The notes beneath the pieces are model-generated. The model searched no databases, had not been told where the DNA came from, and worked only from the letters and a program-made list of their open reading frames with translations. The position numbers and the translations under genes are program-made. Shown here one piece after another: positions 1 through 10,235 of a DNA stretch of 47,225 nucleotides. Source of the stretch: Oopsacas minuta (Eukaryota; Porifera; Hexactinellida; Lyssacinosida; Leucopsacidae); assembly GCA_024704765.1 (NCBI GenBank), contig JAKMXF010000051.1:1-47225 (forward strand), given 5' to 3'. Within the stretch, counting starts at the first letter, position 1, and every line of letters begins with the position of its first letter.

Positions 1-905
1 AATACACTGTTTCCCCCCTTGAGCAAACCGAGGCTAGATAATCATGGCAAAGCCCATAGTCTAACATCTTAACATCTTCTTAGCCAGTTCTATATACTCT
101 CATCCACCCACAGCTTTATACAGATCCAAAAATAGTACAATCAAATCAAAATCCTTCACTGCTATCCATTTGAATCATTTGGTTACTTCTATAATACGCA
201 GAAGACACTCCATAACCTAGCTTTGAATCAAAACGCATCAATCCTTCACTGCTATCCAGATTCTTCTACAATCACATCAAAATCCTTCACTGCTATCCAC
301 AAAGTCTACTCAAATACACTGTTTCCCCCCCTTGAGCAAACCGAGGCTAGATAATCATGGCAAAGCCCATAGTCTAACATCTTAACATCTTCTTAGCCAG
401 TTCTATATACTCTCATCCACCCACAGCTTTATACAGATCCAAAAATAGTACAATCAAATCAAAATCCTTCACTGCTATCCATTTGAATCATTTGGTTACT
501 TCTATAATACGCAGAAGACACTCCATAACCTAGCTTTGAATCAAAACGCATCAATCCTTCACTGCTATCCAGATTCTTCTACAATCACATCAAAATCCTT
601 CACTGCTATCCACAAAGTCTACTCAAATACACTGTTTCCCCCCTTGAGCAAACCGAGGCTAGATAATCATGGCAAAGCCCATAGTCTAACATCTTAACAT
701 CTTCTTAGCCAGTTCTATATACTCTCATCCACCCACAGCTTTATACAGATCCAAAAATAGTACAATCAAATCAAAATCCTTCACTGCTATCCATTTGAAT
801 CATTTGGTTACTTCTATAATACGCAGAAGACACTCCATAACCTAGCTTTGAATCAAAACGCATCAATCCTTCACTGCTATCCAGATTCTTCTACAATCAC
901 ATCAC
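1..905. repeat. Tandem satellite array, 312-313 bp unit, about 2.9 copies
   Basis: Three near-identical units begin at 1, 313 and 626. The main visible difference is the length of a C run (6, 7 and 6 C). The third copy breaks off near 905, where sequence that still resembles the unit diverges. Each unit carries three copies of a shorter core, ATCAAAATCCTTCACTGC followed by TATCCA, so the array has a nested repeat structure. The array is cut by the window start, so its real length is unknown. I see no coding capacity conserved across the units. Confidence 0.95.
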
Positions 906-959
906 AACTTCACTGCCATGCATTTGGTTACAGTATCCATCAGGGCCTTCACTCTAACA

Positions 960-1260
960 ACTTGCTGGTTTTAAAGACATGTTATTATATAAGACATGCT
1001 GGTTTTAAGAATATGTTCTTCTATAAGAGATGCTGGTTATAAGAACTTGTTCGGCTAAAGACATGCTGGTTGTTATTATATAAGACATGCCGGTTATATG
1101 ATTATGTTCTTATATAAGACATGCCGGTTTTATCAACATATTCTTATCACATACTATCCAGGATACAAGACCATGTTCTTATAAGCGTAATTCTGGTTAT
1201 CGTAACATTCCGGATATATGAACAACATGTCCAGTTCTCGACGATGTTCTTTTAACCGGC
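960..1260. repeat. Degenerate minisatellite next to the satellite
   Basis: Diverged copies, roughly 35-40 bp, share the core ACATGCTGGTT or ACATGCCGGTT followed by AAGAACATGTTCTTATATAAG-like sequence. At least six copies are visible. It directly follows the end of the 312-bp array. No coding frame is maintained. Confidence 0.75.
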
Positions 1261-2307
1261 ATTTACTGTACTACTTGTTTAATCTTTATGAATGTTTCGT
1301 AGTATAACTATTCCACCACCCTATGCATTTTGTGCTCCATAATATTTACAAATATTCCAATATTAATTCCAAGCTCTTAACAATTCTAAGAATCAATTAA
1401 CATACGCTTTAATTGTATTTCCAATCATTTCTTTAGCATCTCTAATGTTCTAGGTTCAGTTAGATAGGAATTTATATTTATATTTATAATGTCTGAGGGG
1501 AGTGATGTATTGAGAGAATTCTGTCAGAAAATTGAGCAGATGTGAGTGAAGTATTGAGGGTAAGATAGAGAATAGCGGAATGGAGGAGTGAAGAGATGAG
1601 ACATCTTAGAGAGAGTCAAAGAAATGTTTATATTGAAAAACATTCCTCGTATTTATACTTTTTTCCCTAGTGCAAGTGTTCCATGTGTTGCATTTGCCAC
1701 TACTATTGCAGGTGTTGCTACCATTACAATCATTTCCGTTGTTGCCGTTGGTAACTAAGGAAATATTATAGTTTATCTTAAACATGTTGTGACACCTGCA
1801 ACTCTCCCACAAGTATATATATATATACGACCTGAATTGATCATACTAACTCTTCCTTTTCTCTCTTATTCCTCCTTTTGTGACTGCGGGGTTAATTCGA
1901 AACCTCTTGTGAAGATCCAGTGGTGCATTCACAGTAAGAATACTAGACTGAGAGCTTGAAAGAATATTACTTATATATTCATGTTTTAAAATAATACATT
2001 TTGTGCCTCAAACTGATGTAGCATTGATTCATTTTATTGTGTATTAAACTAGAGCTATACATGTCAGTATTACGATATCGTACTAGGTGGACCAAGGATC
2101 TTGTAGACAGCTGCTAATCGTAATTATTTTTGTAGCAAAGCTCTTATAGTTTAAACGATTTTATAATTATAAGAACCTGCGCTTGAAAAAATTGAGATCC
2201 GAGGGGCTGACTGAGCTACTACCTGGCATTACTTAACAAAAATACACGATTTTGTTTGCTTAATCAGATTATGCCTTTTCTTATTTGTAATCTATCAGTT
2301 TCATATT
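1261..2307. other. Spacer, no convincing gene
   Basis: AT-rich sequence. A plus-strand ATG at 1490 opens a short frame that could splice from 1541 to an acceptor before 1609, giving a peptide of about 38 residues beginning MSEGSDVLREF. A separate 44-codon hydrophobic frame starts at 1624. Neither resembles a known family, and both could be chance. A TA run occurs near 1815-1827. Nothing else is recognisable. Confidence 0.4.
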
Positions 2308-2471
2308 CAGTGAAACCTCTTTAATACGAATTTCCGGTTAAGACAAACACAATTTTAGTTCCTACAATGGATATTCAAATGTTATCACTCCTGTTAATAC
2401 TAATCCGTACTCTGGGTTAGGAGTACAAATCTCGACAGTCCCTTGGCTTACGTATTAACGAGGTTCTACTG
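2308..2471. mobile_element. Pogo/Tigger-like miniature inverted-repeat element
   Basis: The left end reads CAGTGAAACCTCTTTAATAC. The reverse complement of the right end reads CAGTAGAACCTCGTTAATAC, which matches at 17 of 20 positions. A CAGTxxAACCTC terminus is typical of Tc1/mariner-superfamily pogo/Tigger elements. At 164 bp there is no room for a transposase, so this is a non-autonomous copy. A flanking TA duplication is not clearly preserved. It ends 58 bp upstream of the start codon of the first IPMK-type gene and so probably lies in its promoter or 5' UTR. A related copy lies at 29581-29742. Confidence 0.65.
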
Positions 2472-2529
2472 TACTTTGTTTCCAACATCAAAACTATTAC
2501 CTTGCTCTATTAGCATTTGCTTGTCTGAT

Positions 2530-3613
2530 ATGGCTGCCAATATTTATGGTCCCCGTAATGTGTCAGAGATGCTGAGTCAGTTGGAGAATGGATCTAACAC
2601 CAATCTGTCCCAAGAGGCTCTCCGTCTCCTCAGCTGTATTCCTGAGGGTTACATTCCTCTCCCGCACCAGATAGCTGGACACCGACACACCAATGGGAAG
2701 GAAGGATTGCTCAGAAACATACATAAACCTCAAATTCTTCTGAAACCTTTGGTTGTTAAGGAAATTCAATTCTATCAATATTTGCAATCAGCTGACGCGT
2801 CACAGGATGTTGTAAATATTCGAAAATTTGTTCCAAACTTTCATGGAATTGTCCAATTAAATGAGTCACATGGTTCAGGTAACAAACACCTTAAATATAT
2901 TTATTATCATATCTTCATTTTTCATTTCTCAGCTGATTATTTGGCCCTCGAAGATTGCGTATTTCCTTTCACAAAAGCCTCAATTGTGGATTTAAAAATT
3001 GGAAAGAAATTTTACGACAAAGGCACTGACGAATCAAAAGTACTTAGAACCCGCGTGAAATACACAGTTCTAGAAGCAGCTGGCTTTCAGATCGTCGGTA
3101 TGAGGGTGAGAATTTGATTGGCTGTTTGAGTGTTGTGCTAACGAGCTAATCTCTAGGTATTCCAACCATCGTTAAATGAATTCAAGTTTTATAACATTAA
3201 GTTTGGTCAGGGACTCTCAGATTATGATTCTGCTAATAAAGGTATTTATATTTATTTATCTGTTCTATCTTCCAGTTTTATTTGTGTTGCTAGGAATGTT
3301 GGATTTCCTTGACAACGGAACTGAAATAAGGTATGATCTAGTTCCTAGCATTATTAAGAAAGTAACAGAAATCAAAAACTGGTTTGCCGCTCAGACAACT
3401 TTTAAACTCTTCGCCACCTCAATTCTTCTCATTTATGAAGGCTCTCAGACACCAGGTGTTGATAGATCAAGGGTAGACATCCGATTGGTCGATTTTGCAC
3501 ACACTACCCTAGCAACAGAGGCGGAATGTGACCCAAATTGTTTGTGTGGAGTTGAAAATATTTTGGATCATTTTACACAAATATTTTCTGATTCTTTAAC
3601 TACAAAAATTTGA
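2530..3613 (+). CDS. Inositol polyphosphate multikinase-type kinase, copy 1
   Basis: Four exons: 2530-2878, 2933-3105, 3157-3241, 3294-3613; the introns are 54, 51 and 52 bp and the protein is 308 aa. Members of the IPK family phosphorylate inositol phosphates. Visible family features are an N-terminal LPHQIAGH block, the signature in the form ASIVDLKIG (family PxxxDxKxG, here with Ala for Pro), the hydrophobic SILLIYEG strand (family SSLL) and the C-terminal VDFAH metal/ATP-site motif. The ATG at 2530 follows the miniature element. The first intron has no stop and is a multiple of three, so retention would still give an open frame. Its neighbour at 3799 is a paralogue. The last exon is almost identical to that gene's, while upstream exons are strongly diverged. 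IPMK rather than IP3K or IP6K is favoured by size, but that is not certain. Confidence 0.85.
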
Positions 3614-3798
3614 TTATTTATATATTATTTGTTTAATATATTTGTATTTTCCATCGCAGGTTAGTAACATTATTCAATTTTCTGTTAGACTTAATCATTC
3701 CGAAATTCATTTAAGTCTCAGGTTTGTAGAAATTCTATTATTAGTGAAGATTATTTGAATTCTAGTTATCACAATTATATATCTAATTAGCCTATCAA

Positions 3799-5086
3799 AT
3801 GGCAGAACGTAGTAACACCTCTCCCCTCCTCATCTCTTCGAGTGGTTCAGATTCTGAAACGTTCCCATTTCCTGAACTAACACCTCTCGAAGCTCCTCCT
3901 CAGATCGACCCCCCTGAGAAGAACAAGAAGGTACAGGACATGTTGTCACTAGTCGATCAGTACTGTGACACTGACGGTCTGTCTAGCGAGGCTATAGCAC
4001 TTTTAGGCGCCATTCCAGACGGATACACGCCAGTTCCTCACCAAATGGGCGGACACAAACATGTCAACGGAAAACCGGGTTTGGAATGTTAATAATAATT
4101 TGCTAAATATTCTGTAAATTTTATTTGTTTATTTTAATAGGATTTCTAAGGAAAATTGGAACTCCAGAATTTCTCTACAAACCTGTCCAACCTTTCCCGA
4201 AAGGAATCAGAGAATTAAACTTTTATAACTTCTTACAAACACCTGAACTAACTTCTGAAGTTCTCCAGCTCAAGAAATTCCTCCCTAAATTCTACGGAAC
4301 ACAAATAATCCCTCCAAAGACGAGTGATGGAGTTATTTGTATGTTGTTTGTTTGTTTGTTTGTTTGTTTGTTTGTTATCTCTTCCTTCTTAGCTGAATAT
4401 TTCCGTTTGGAGGACTGTGCTCATCCTTTCAAGAAGCCCTCGATCTTAGATCTTAAGATCGGTAAGAAGGTCTGTGAGCAAGGTAGTGCTGAGAATAAAA
4501 TAATTCGATCTGTAGAGAAGTATCCAGTACAAGATTCTATCGGATTCAGAATTGTTGGAATGAGAGTTAGTAAATTTTCATTCCTTAAGTATTTGTTATT
4601 TATTTGTATACTTGTTTACTTTAGGTGTATAAAACACTCACTGATGATTACAAGTACTACAACAGATGTTATGGTATGACACGTCTGGATAAAGAATCTG
4701 TTCATCAAGGTAAACGCCTATAGCTTATTTGTTTATTTATTTATTTGTAAACCCATCTTATCTTTGTGTTGCTAGGAATGTTGGATTTCCTTGACAACGG
4801 AACTGAAATAAGGTATGATCTAGTTCCTAGCATTATTGAGAAAGTAACAGAAATCAAAAACTGGTTTGCCGCTCAGACAACTTTTAAACTCTTCGCCACC
4901 TCAATTCTTCTCATTTATGAAGGCTCTCAGACACCAGGTGTTGACAGATCAAGGGTAGACATCCGATTGGTCGATTTTGCACACGCCTATTTCTCCTCAG
5001 AAGTAATGGATTTGGGTCCAAATTGTGAATTTGGCGCCAAACAGGTGTTGGAGCATTTTAGAATAATCAAAGAGTCTCAGTTTTGA
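3799..5086 (+). CDS. IPMK: Inositol polyphosphate multikinase-type kinase, copy 2
   Basis: Five exons: 3799-4078, 4141-4338, 4393-4565, 4625-4709, 4776-5086; protein 348 aa. It carries the intact signature PSILDLKIG, the SILLIYEG block and VDFAHAYF, so it looks like the better-conserved member of the pair. Residues 1-40 are a Ser/Pro-rich extension absent from copy 1. Intron 1 (after KPG) has no counterpart in copy 1, so the paralogues differ by an intron gain or loss; the other three introns are at matching positions and phases. A (TTTG)n tract fills much of intron 2. Expected role: nuclear/cytosolic kinase making IP4/IP5 from IP3. Confidence 0.88.
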
Positions 5087-5222
5087 TTGGTTGTCTCTTT
5101 TTATGGAATTTTTCAATTTATATATTTGTTTGTTTTGTTTAGTTTTATTTTCTTAGTTTTTACTTTTCTTTATTTTTTCGCGCATTTAATATTTCCATAT
5201 TTTATACAATAGAATAGCTTTG

Positions 5223-8129
5223 ATGTATTCCACAAACAGAATTACAACCCGTAAGGATGCGCGTCGAATCCAGAATCATCTGGACTCACTTCGTAGCAGA
5301 GAGAGGATTAGTGTTACTAGGAATTCCTCACTTTTAGCCGATATTTGTCGCCTAAAGAGACAGGTTCAAAGCATGAATGTTTCTGTGAACCGGTTGGAGA
5401 GAGCCCGCGGCAACTATGATCGATATGTGCAGACCTGTATGGTCAGCCTTGTCCAGAAGTCATTTCGGGAAACCGGAACTGATAATTTACTTAGTTCCGG
5501 TACAAAACTGGAACCAAATCAAACAGATCACCTTACTCCTACCAAAACTATCGGAGTCCAAACGTCTCTTGAGCAGACATCAACCCATATATCTGATTGG
5601 TCAATATCTCCAGACTCTCTCATGCACTCTACTATGTTAGCTCCAGATGTGTCGGATAAGCTGCCACCTCGCGACACACCGAAACGACATAATTATATGT
5701 CTCATCACCCCAAACCACCTGTAGACATGTCAAGCTTAGTTCCTCCGGTCATTAACTTCTCAGATCTACGGACTCCTATTGTTCCACTTCAGGACACATT
5801 TTCAACACCTTTACACGGCTCAGTTCCTAGAGTAATTGTGCCACCTGAATCTTCTATACCAATAGAATTACCGACCATTTCCACACCTCTATTTGCACAA
5901 CAAAATACATTCCAATCTCTTTCTAACGTATCTATGATTCCTCAAACTTACTTGGCTCTTCCACATTCCTACGTGTTGTCACAACAACCTGTGGGTTACC
6001 CCAACCAACCTTTTCAACCCTCTGAAATTATATCTGCCACTTCTCTGCATCCTGTATCATCTCCTGCCACTTTCCAGATTTCTGTATCATCTCCTTCCAC
6101 TTCCCAGTTACCTGTGCCATCTCCAGCCACTTCTCTGCATCCTGTGCCATCTCCTGCCACTTTCCAGATACCTGTACCATCTGCCATTTCTCAGTTAGCT
6201 ATACCATCTTCTGCCACTCCCCAGTTACCTGTGCCATCTCCTGCCACTTCTCAGTTAGCTGTACCATCTCCAGCCACTTCTCTGCATCCTGTGCCATCTC
6301 CTGTCACTTTCCAGATACCTGTACCATCTTCTGCCACTTCCCAGTTACCTGTGCCACCTCCGACCACTTCTCTGCATCCTGTGCCATCTCCTGCCACTTC
6401 CCAGTTACCTGTGCCATCTCCAGCCACTTCTGAATTCTCAAGCTTTGTCCAATTTCCTGAAACCTCAAAATCTCCAGTCTTAGAAGCAACCCAACCACTT
6501 GAGTTATGTGAAACGGAATTAACTACTTTTCACACTTTGCAGGGTCCTATATCTGGGGACACATCTAGACACCAAATGGCTCAGACAATCCGCCACTCCG
6601 ACACAATTCCTCAAAGAATTAAATCTCCTCCACCTCCTCCTAAACATTCTCTTCTTTCTCCTTCAAAGCCTGCCACACAAATTCTTGAGTTACAAACACA
6701 ATTTTCACACTCCCGCCAGTCTAGCTCCCTGCCCACAATTCCAGAACCAGATGAGCCACTATTTGAGCCACCTTCTGATAAACAACCACCTGTAACCATC
6801 CTTAACAACTCTGTGGGGATGCATCGCGTTCCCAGCGCTCACGAATTTGCTCTTCACCATCTCGACAACTTGGACAGAAGATCCAGTATTGATATTGGTG
6901 ACAGATCTGGCATAGTCCTGAAATCCACCAATAGTGACACTCATAAATCAGAGAATGATTTGGATACCGACAGTTCCGGTCCTGAAAGGATTTCACACCT
7001 CAAGAGCACGCCCAACCAGTTCGACCTTACAGCACTTTTGGTATTGGAAAGTGGCTCAGATGAAGAATTTAGACGAAAACCTAGTCAGGTAATGGCAGAA
7101 TTTGCCAATAATCAGCAGACACGTGACCACTTTATTATTCTTAATAACTTGGCTGTCACTCTTAATAAATTGTGTCTTAACACTACACCAGGTGGTGCTA
7201 GAATATATGGTGCGATTTCTCAAATCGACACATTTAAGCCACAAATATCAGAGTCGAATGTTGTCACCAGCAAGATTGAGTCACAGGCTGCCACTTCTGA
7301 GATGGCACAGTTAGCCACTTGGGATATGCAAGCTTTGGGAAATGTGTTTCTTTCCGAAATCACAAAATTGACACTTCAGAATGGCGCAATTTTGAATTCC
7401 GAAATTCTCTCAAAAGAAGAAATTAATTTGGATTCTTTCAATAATAATTTGCCTTTCGTCAATAAACGAATTTGGAATTGTCTGCTCGGACACTTCTCCG
7501 CACTTTTGCAAGCTAAAATGTCAGTCGAAGACATTTGTGCCACATTTGTGCCATTTTTAGTTGAGCCACTTTCTTCTAATGATCATCTCAAAACTGCCAA
7601 TAAAATTTTGCTCAGAATTCTTTCTGAGATATTTGATTTGAAAGAAACGACACCAAACAATGTGGAACCAAGTTTAAGTTTCAGTTCTGATTTGAATTCA
7701 GAGTCTTTCAAGGAAGATGCATACCAACACCTTTTGAAGAGTATGGCACTAGAAGCTAAAGATGGAGGTGTTAAAAGTGGCATACAAGACGACATACTCT
7801 CTGCTCCAAGTTCTCTAGTTAGTGATGAATCAGTCAAGCAGGATTTTAACGCGGGAATAAATTCTAAAAGTTGTGAAGAGTCTCCGACACAATTACTGGA
7901 ACAAGCTGTCCGCGAGGAGTCTCAATCTGACTCAAGTGATTCTGATGTGGTTGAGGACATTTATGTGCCATCTTTCGCACCTTCTAAGTTGATGAGTGAT
8001 CGCGAAAAGAAAACTAAATTTGAGAAGTTTTGGGGATCAGATTTGGACTCTGACGGATCGGAATCGGAACCTATGAGAAGTGTCAAAAGGAAGACAAGCA
8101 AAGGTGTGGACGAATTTGACTTTTTTTGA
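5223..8129 (+). CDS. Unrecognised 968-aa intronless protein with Pro/Ser/Thr repeats
   Basis: One uninterrupted frame from the ATG at 5223. Residues 10-75 are basic and probably coiled-coil (RRIQNHLDSLRSRERIS, LKRQVQSMNVSVNRLERA). About residues 270-405 are imperfect tandem repeats of the type PVPSPATSQL / PVPSPATSLH / PVPSPATFQI, encoded by a roughly 30-bp DNA repeat. Residues 620-820 look globular and helical. The C-terminus is acidic and Ser-rich (SQSDSSDSDVVEDIYVPSF, FWGSDLDSDGSES), ending EFDFF. The N-terminal coiled coil and acidic tail faintly recall kizuna-type centrosomal proteins, but I cannot establish homology. Function unknown. Confidence 0.8.
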   Translation: MYSTNRITTRKDARRIQNHLDSLRSRERISVTRNSSLLADICRLKRQVQSMNVSVNRLERARGNYDRYVQTCMVSLVQKSFRETGTDNLLSSGTKLEPNQTDHLTPTKTIGVQTSLEQTSTHISDWSISPDSLMHSTMLAPDVSDKLPPRDTPKRHNYMSHHPKPPVDMSSLVPPVINFSDLRTPIVPLQDTFSTPLHGSVPRVIVPPESSIPIELPTISTPLFAQQNTFQSLSNVSMIPQTYLALPHSYVLSQQPVGYPNQPFQPSEIISATSLHPVSSPATFQISVSSPSTSQLPVPSPATSLHPVPSPATFQIPVPSAISQLAIPSSATPQLPVPSPATSQLAVPSPATSLHPVPSPVTFQIPVPSSATSQLPVPPPTTSLHPVPSPATSQLPVPSPATSEFSSFVQFPETSKSPVLEATQPLELCETELTTFHTLQGPISGDTSRHQMAQTIRHSDTIPQRIKSPPPPPKHSLLSPSKPATQILELQTQFSHSRQSSSLPTIPEPDEPLFEPPSDKQPPVTILNNSVGMHRVPSAHEFALHHLDNLDRRSSIDIGDRSGIVLKSTNSDTHKSENDLDTDSSGPERISHLKSTPNQFDLTALLVLESGSDEEFRRKPSQVMAEFANNQQTRDHFIILNNLAVTLNKLCLNTTPGGARIYGAISQIDTFKPQISESNVVTSKIESQAATSEMAQLATWDMQALGNVFLSEITKLTLQNGAILNSEILSKEEINLDSFNNNLPFVNKRIWNCLLGHFSALLQAKMSVEDICATFVPFLVEPLSSNDHLKTANKILLRILSEIFDLKETTPNNVEPSLSFSSDLNSESFKEDAYQHLLKSMALEAKDGGVKSGIQDDILSAPSSLVSDESVKQDFNAGINSKSCEESPTQLLEQAVREESQSDSSDSDVVEDIYVPSFAPSKLMSDREKKTKFEKFWGSDLDSDGSESEPMRSVKRKTSKGVDEFDFF
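6040..6435. repeat. Coding minisatellite in the 968-aa gene
   Basis: About 13 imperfect 30-bp units of the form CCATCTCCTGCCACTTCCC followed by AGTTACCTGTG, each encoding roughly PSPATSQLPV. Units alternate between Q-L, L-H and F-Q-I versions, which suggests unequal exchange. The frame stays open throughout. Confidence 0.85.
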
Positions 8130-8788
8130 ATTTACTTTCTCGCTAATATTTGTAATCGGAACTAAGCTTACACCAAATACTTTGTTTATATCTAAAGGGA
8201 TATAATTACGGTAACACTTTATTCATTTCGTTTGTTCCACTTTATATTACCATTTATAGGATAATTATTTCACTGAATTTTTGACACCTCACACATTAAT
8301 AATATTAAATTGAATTAATGGTGGTAACATATTACATATTTGTCACCGTTGTTTCGTACAGATGCGCGCTTTGTATGGCAGCTGCTCATTCTGACCAATC
8401 AGATTTTAGTATTCACTAATACATCTGTCATTCTTTGTGCTAATTAATAGGCTTATTAATCGCGAATAAATATTCCGGAAAATTCTAAGTTTTATTTTCT
8501 ATTTCTTTGTTTCTTCTAAAAAGGTGTTATAGCAAATTTTCTAAATTTATTTATTTAATTTAAACTGCGCTCAATTACGTTTAGCATCCCTTATACCGGA
8601 ACTAGAATATTGTTAGTTCCATATTCCCAATTAGGGCATGTCTTAACATTCATAGTTATGCAAGGTTCATTATGAATGACCATACACGTGAACATAGGCT
8701 GCCTATTGCTAGAGAATAGAAAGTCATCTCAGCTTACAATTGCAATGCATTTATACGAGAATTCTGCAGAGAGCAGTAGTCAGATAGA
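8130..8788. other. Intergenic spacer
   Basis: Contains the 3' flank of the 968-aa gene and the 5' flank of the acyltransferase. AT-rich, with no ORF of note and no RNA gene recognised. Presumed to hold the acyltransferase promoter. Confidence 0.5.
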
Positions 8789-9919
8789 ATGTTACATTTT
8801 CTGAAGCAGTTTAAGATTGTTCAGCTCTACTTGACATACATTTTGGTGTTTGCTTGTATTTCGTGTACGATCGGTCAGATTATCGCATTTCCACTCAAAT
8901 ACATTAGTCCTCGATTATTCTACGTCCTTAACGATAAATTGTGCTATTGCTATTTCTGTCTGATACCCTATGCGGTAGAGAACTGGGGTGGGTACACTAT
9001 TAGAGTATACGGGAAAGATGGAATTTACCAAACATTCGAGAAATCGCGAAATAAGAACATGCTAGTTGTTATGAACCACACTGGAGAAGTTGATTGGATG
9101 ATTGGATGGAGTCTTATCGAGAGGGTCGGTCTCTTGGGAGTTGTTAAAACTATGATTAAAGACTCCGTCAAGTATGTCCCAGTATTTGGTTGGAGCTTTT
9201 ACTTCTCTGACTACATTTTCGTGAAGAGATCTGCTCAGACTGATCTCCCACTCATCAAGAAGGCATGTGACGTATACAAGAAGTATCCCTACAATTTCCT
9301 GATGACGATATTTCCTGAGGGGACCCGCTTCACGAGGGAGAAGCATTCAGAGAGTCTAGCGTTCGCTTGTAAGAGAGACCTCCCTCAGTACAAGCACCAT
9401 TTATTGCCCCGAGCTAAAGGTCTTTACACTCTTGTCTGTATGATGAAGAATAACGATAACTCTGAATTCTTCTACGATGTGGAATTTGCTTACAGAGGGA
9501 AAGAGGCAACCACTTTAGGTATCCTGTCAGGTGACGCAGGGATGTGTGACGTCAATATGAGACTGATTCCTCTCCGTGACATTCCATTAGAGGAGAAGGC
9601 GTTTAGTGAATGGCTCTATCAGCTTTTCAGGGAGAAGGATGAGCTGATGGAGTATCACCTGAAGCACGGATGTTTCCCGGGTATGCATCTGCAAGCGGAC
9701 CAGGGATACTGGAGATCTAAACTGGCATTATTCTGGTCCTTGGTCAGTACCCTCCCTATTCTGAGTCTCCTCTATTGTCTAATCTCAAGTGAACAGTGGA
9801 TTATTGTGGCATTCCTTATCGGATTAGTTCCGATTGCCAGCTGGATGTTTAAACAGCTGATTCACCTGACAGAGTCCAAACACGGTTCATCCTACGGTCT
9901 TAATAATAAGAAAGTTTAA
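8789..9919 (+). CDS. 1-acylglycerol-3-phosphate acyltransferase (AGPAT3/4/5-type)
   Basis: Intronless, 376 aa. Integral ER-membrane enzyme expected to acylate lysophosphatidic acid or a related lysolipid. Catalytic block I is NHTGEVDW (His97, Asp102; NHxxxxD), block II contains VKRSAQTD, block III is FPEGTRFT (residues 175-182) and block IV lies in LLPRAKG. A hydrophobic N-terminal segment (about 10-35) and a C-terminal hydrophobic pair (about 310-352) anchor it. KHHLLPRAKGLYTLV is typical of the AGPAT3/4 branch. Its stop is 61 bp from the convergent LYRM4 stop, so the two 3' UTRs probably overlap. Confidence 0.92.
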   Translation: MLHFLKQFKIVQLYLTYILVFACISCTIGQIIAFPLKYISPRLFYVLNDKLCYCYFCLIPYAVENWGGYTIRVYGKDGIYQTFEKSRNKNMLVVMNHTGEVDWMIGWSLIERVGLLGVVKTMIKDSVKYVPVFGWSFYFSDYIFVKRSAQTDLPLIKKACDVYKKYPYNFLMTIFPEGTRFTREKHSESLAFACKRDLPQYKHHLLPRAKGLYTLVCMMKNNDNSEFFYDVEFAYRGKEATTLGILSGDAGMCDVNMRLIPLRDIPLEEKAFSEWLYQLFREKDELMEYHLKHGCFPGMHLQADQGYWRSKLALFWSLVSTLPILSLLYCLISSEQWIIVAFLIGLVPIASWMFKQLIHLTESKHGSSYGLNNKKV

Positions 9920-9980
9920 TAGTTGGTAAGAGAGTACATTTTATTATTTATTATACAACTAAGCTAACTGACAAACTATT

Positions 9981-10235
9981 CTACGTTTCTAACACCAGTT
10001 TATCAATTGCGTACATTTCATTCAGTTTAGTCTGTCTTTCTAATAGTTTTATACTAGCCATTGCTTGCGAATGAAGTTTTGACACCTTTTCTAATTCTGT
10101 CACAGATTTGTTGTCCCTGAATCTGTCCCTGATCCGTCGCTTGGCGTACTCTCTGTAATTGTAAATTGTGAAATCAGTTGATAGTCTCAGCAGTCTGCGA
10201 TAAGTGGCGAGCAATTGTGTCCTTGTTAGCGACAT
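9981..10235 (-). CDS. LYRM4: LYR-motif protein 4 (ISD11)
   Basis: Intronless, 84 aa, the usual length for ISD11. LYRM4 is a small mitochondrial-matrix protein that stabilises the cysteine desulfurase NFS1 in Fe-S cluster assembly. The N-terminus reads TRTQLLATYRRLLRLS, with the LYR-type motif in the form YRRLLR, followed by YNYREYAKRRIRDRFRDN, the conserved basic helix. Convergent with the acyltransferase and head to head with creatine kinase. Confidence 0.92.
   Translation of the reverse strand: MSLTRTQLLATYRRLLRLSTDFTIYNYREYAKRRIRDRFRDNKSVTELEKVSKLHSQAMASIKLLERQTKLNEMYAIDKLVLET

Noticed and set aside
1-905. CRISPR-like direct repeats
   Set aside because: Head-to-tail units with no unique spacers, in a eukaryotic genome; it is a satellite.
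848-1042. 64-aa frame at the satellite/minisatellite border
   Set aside because: Entirely repeat sequence; not maintained in the other repeat units.
1606-1812. Asn/Cys-rich 68-aa minus-strand frame
   Set aside because: Low complexity, no family resemblance, and the opposite strand has an equally open hydrophobic frame; probably chance.
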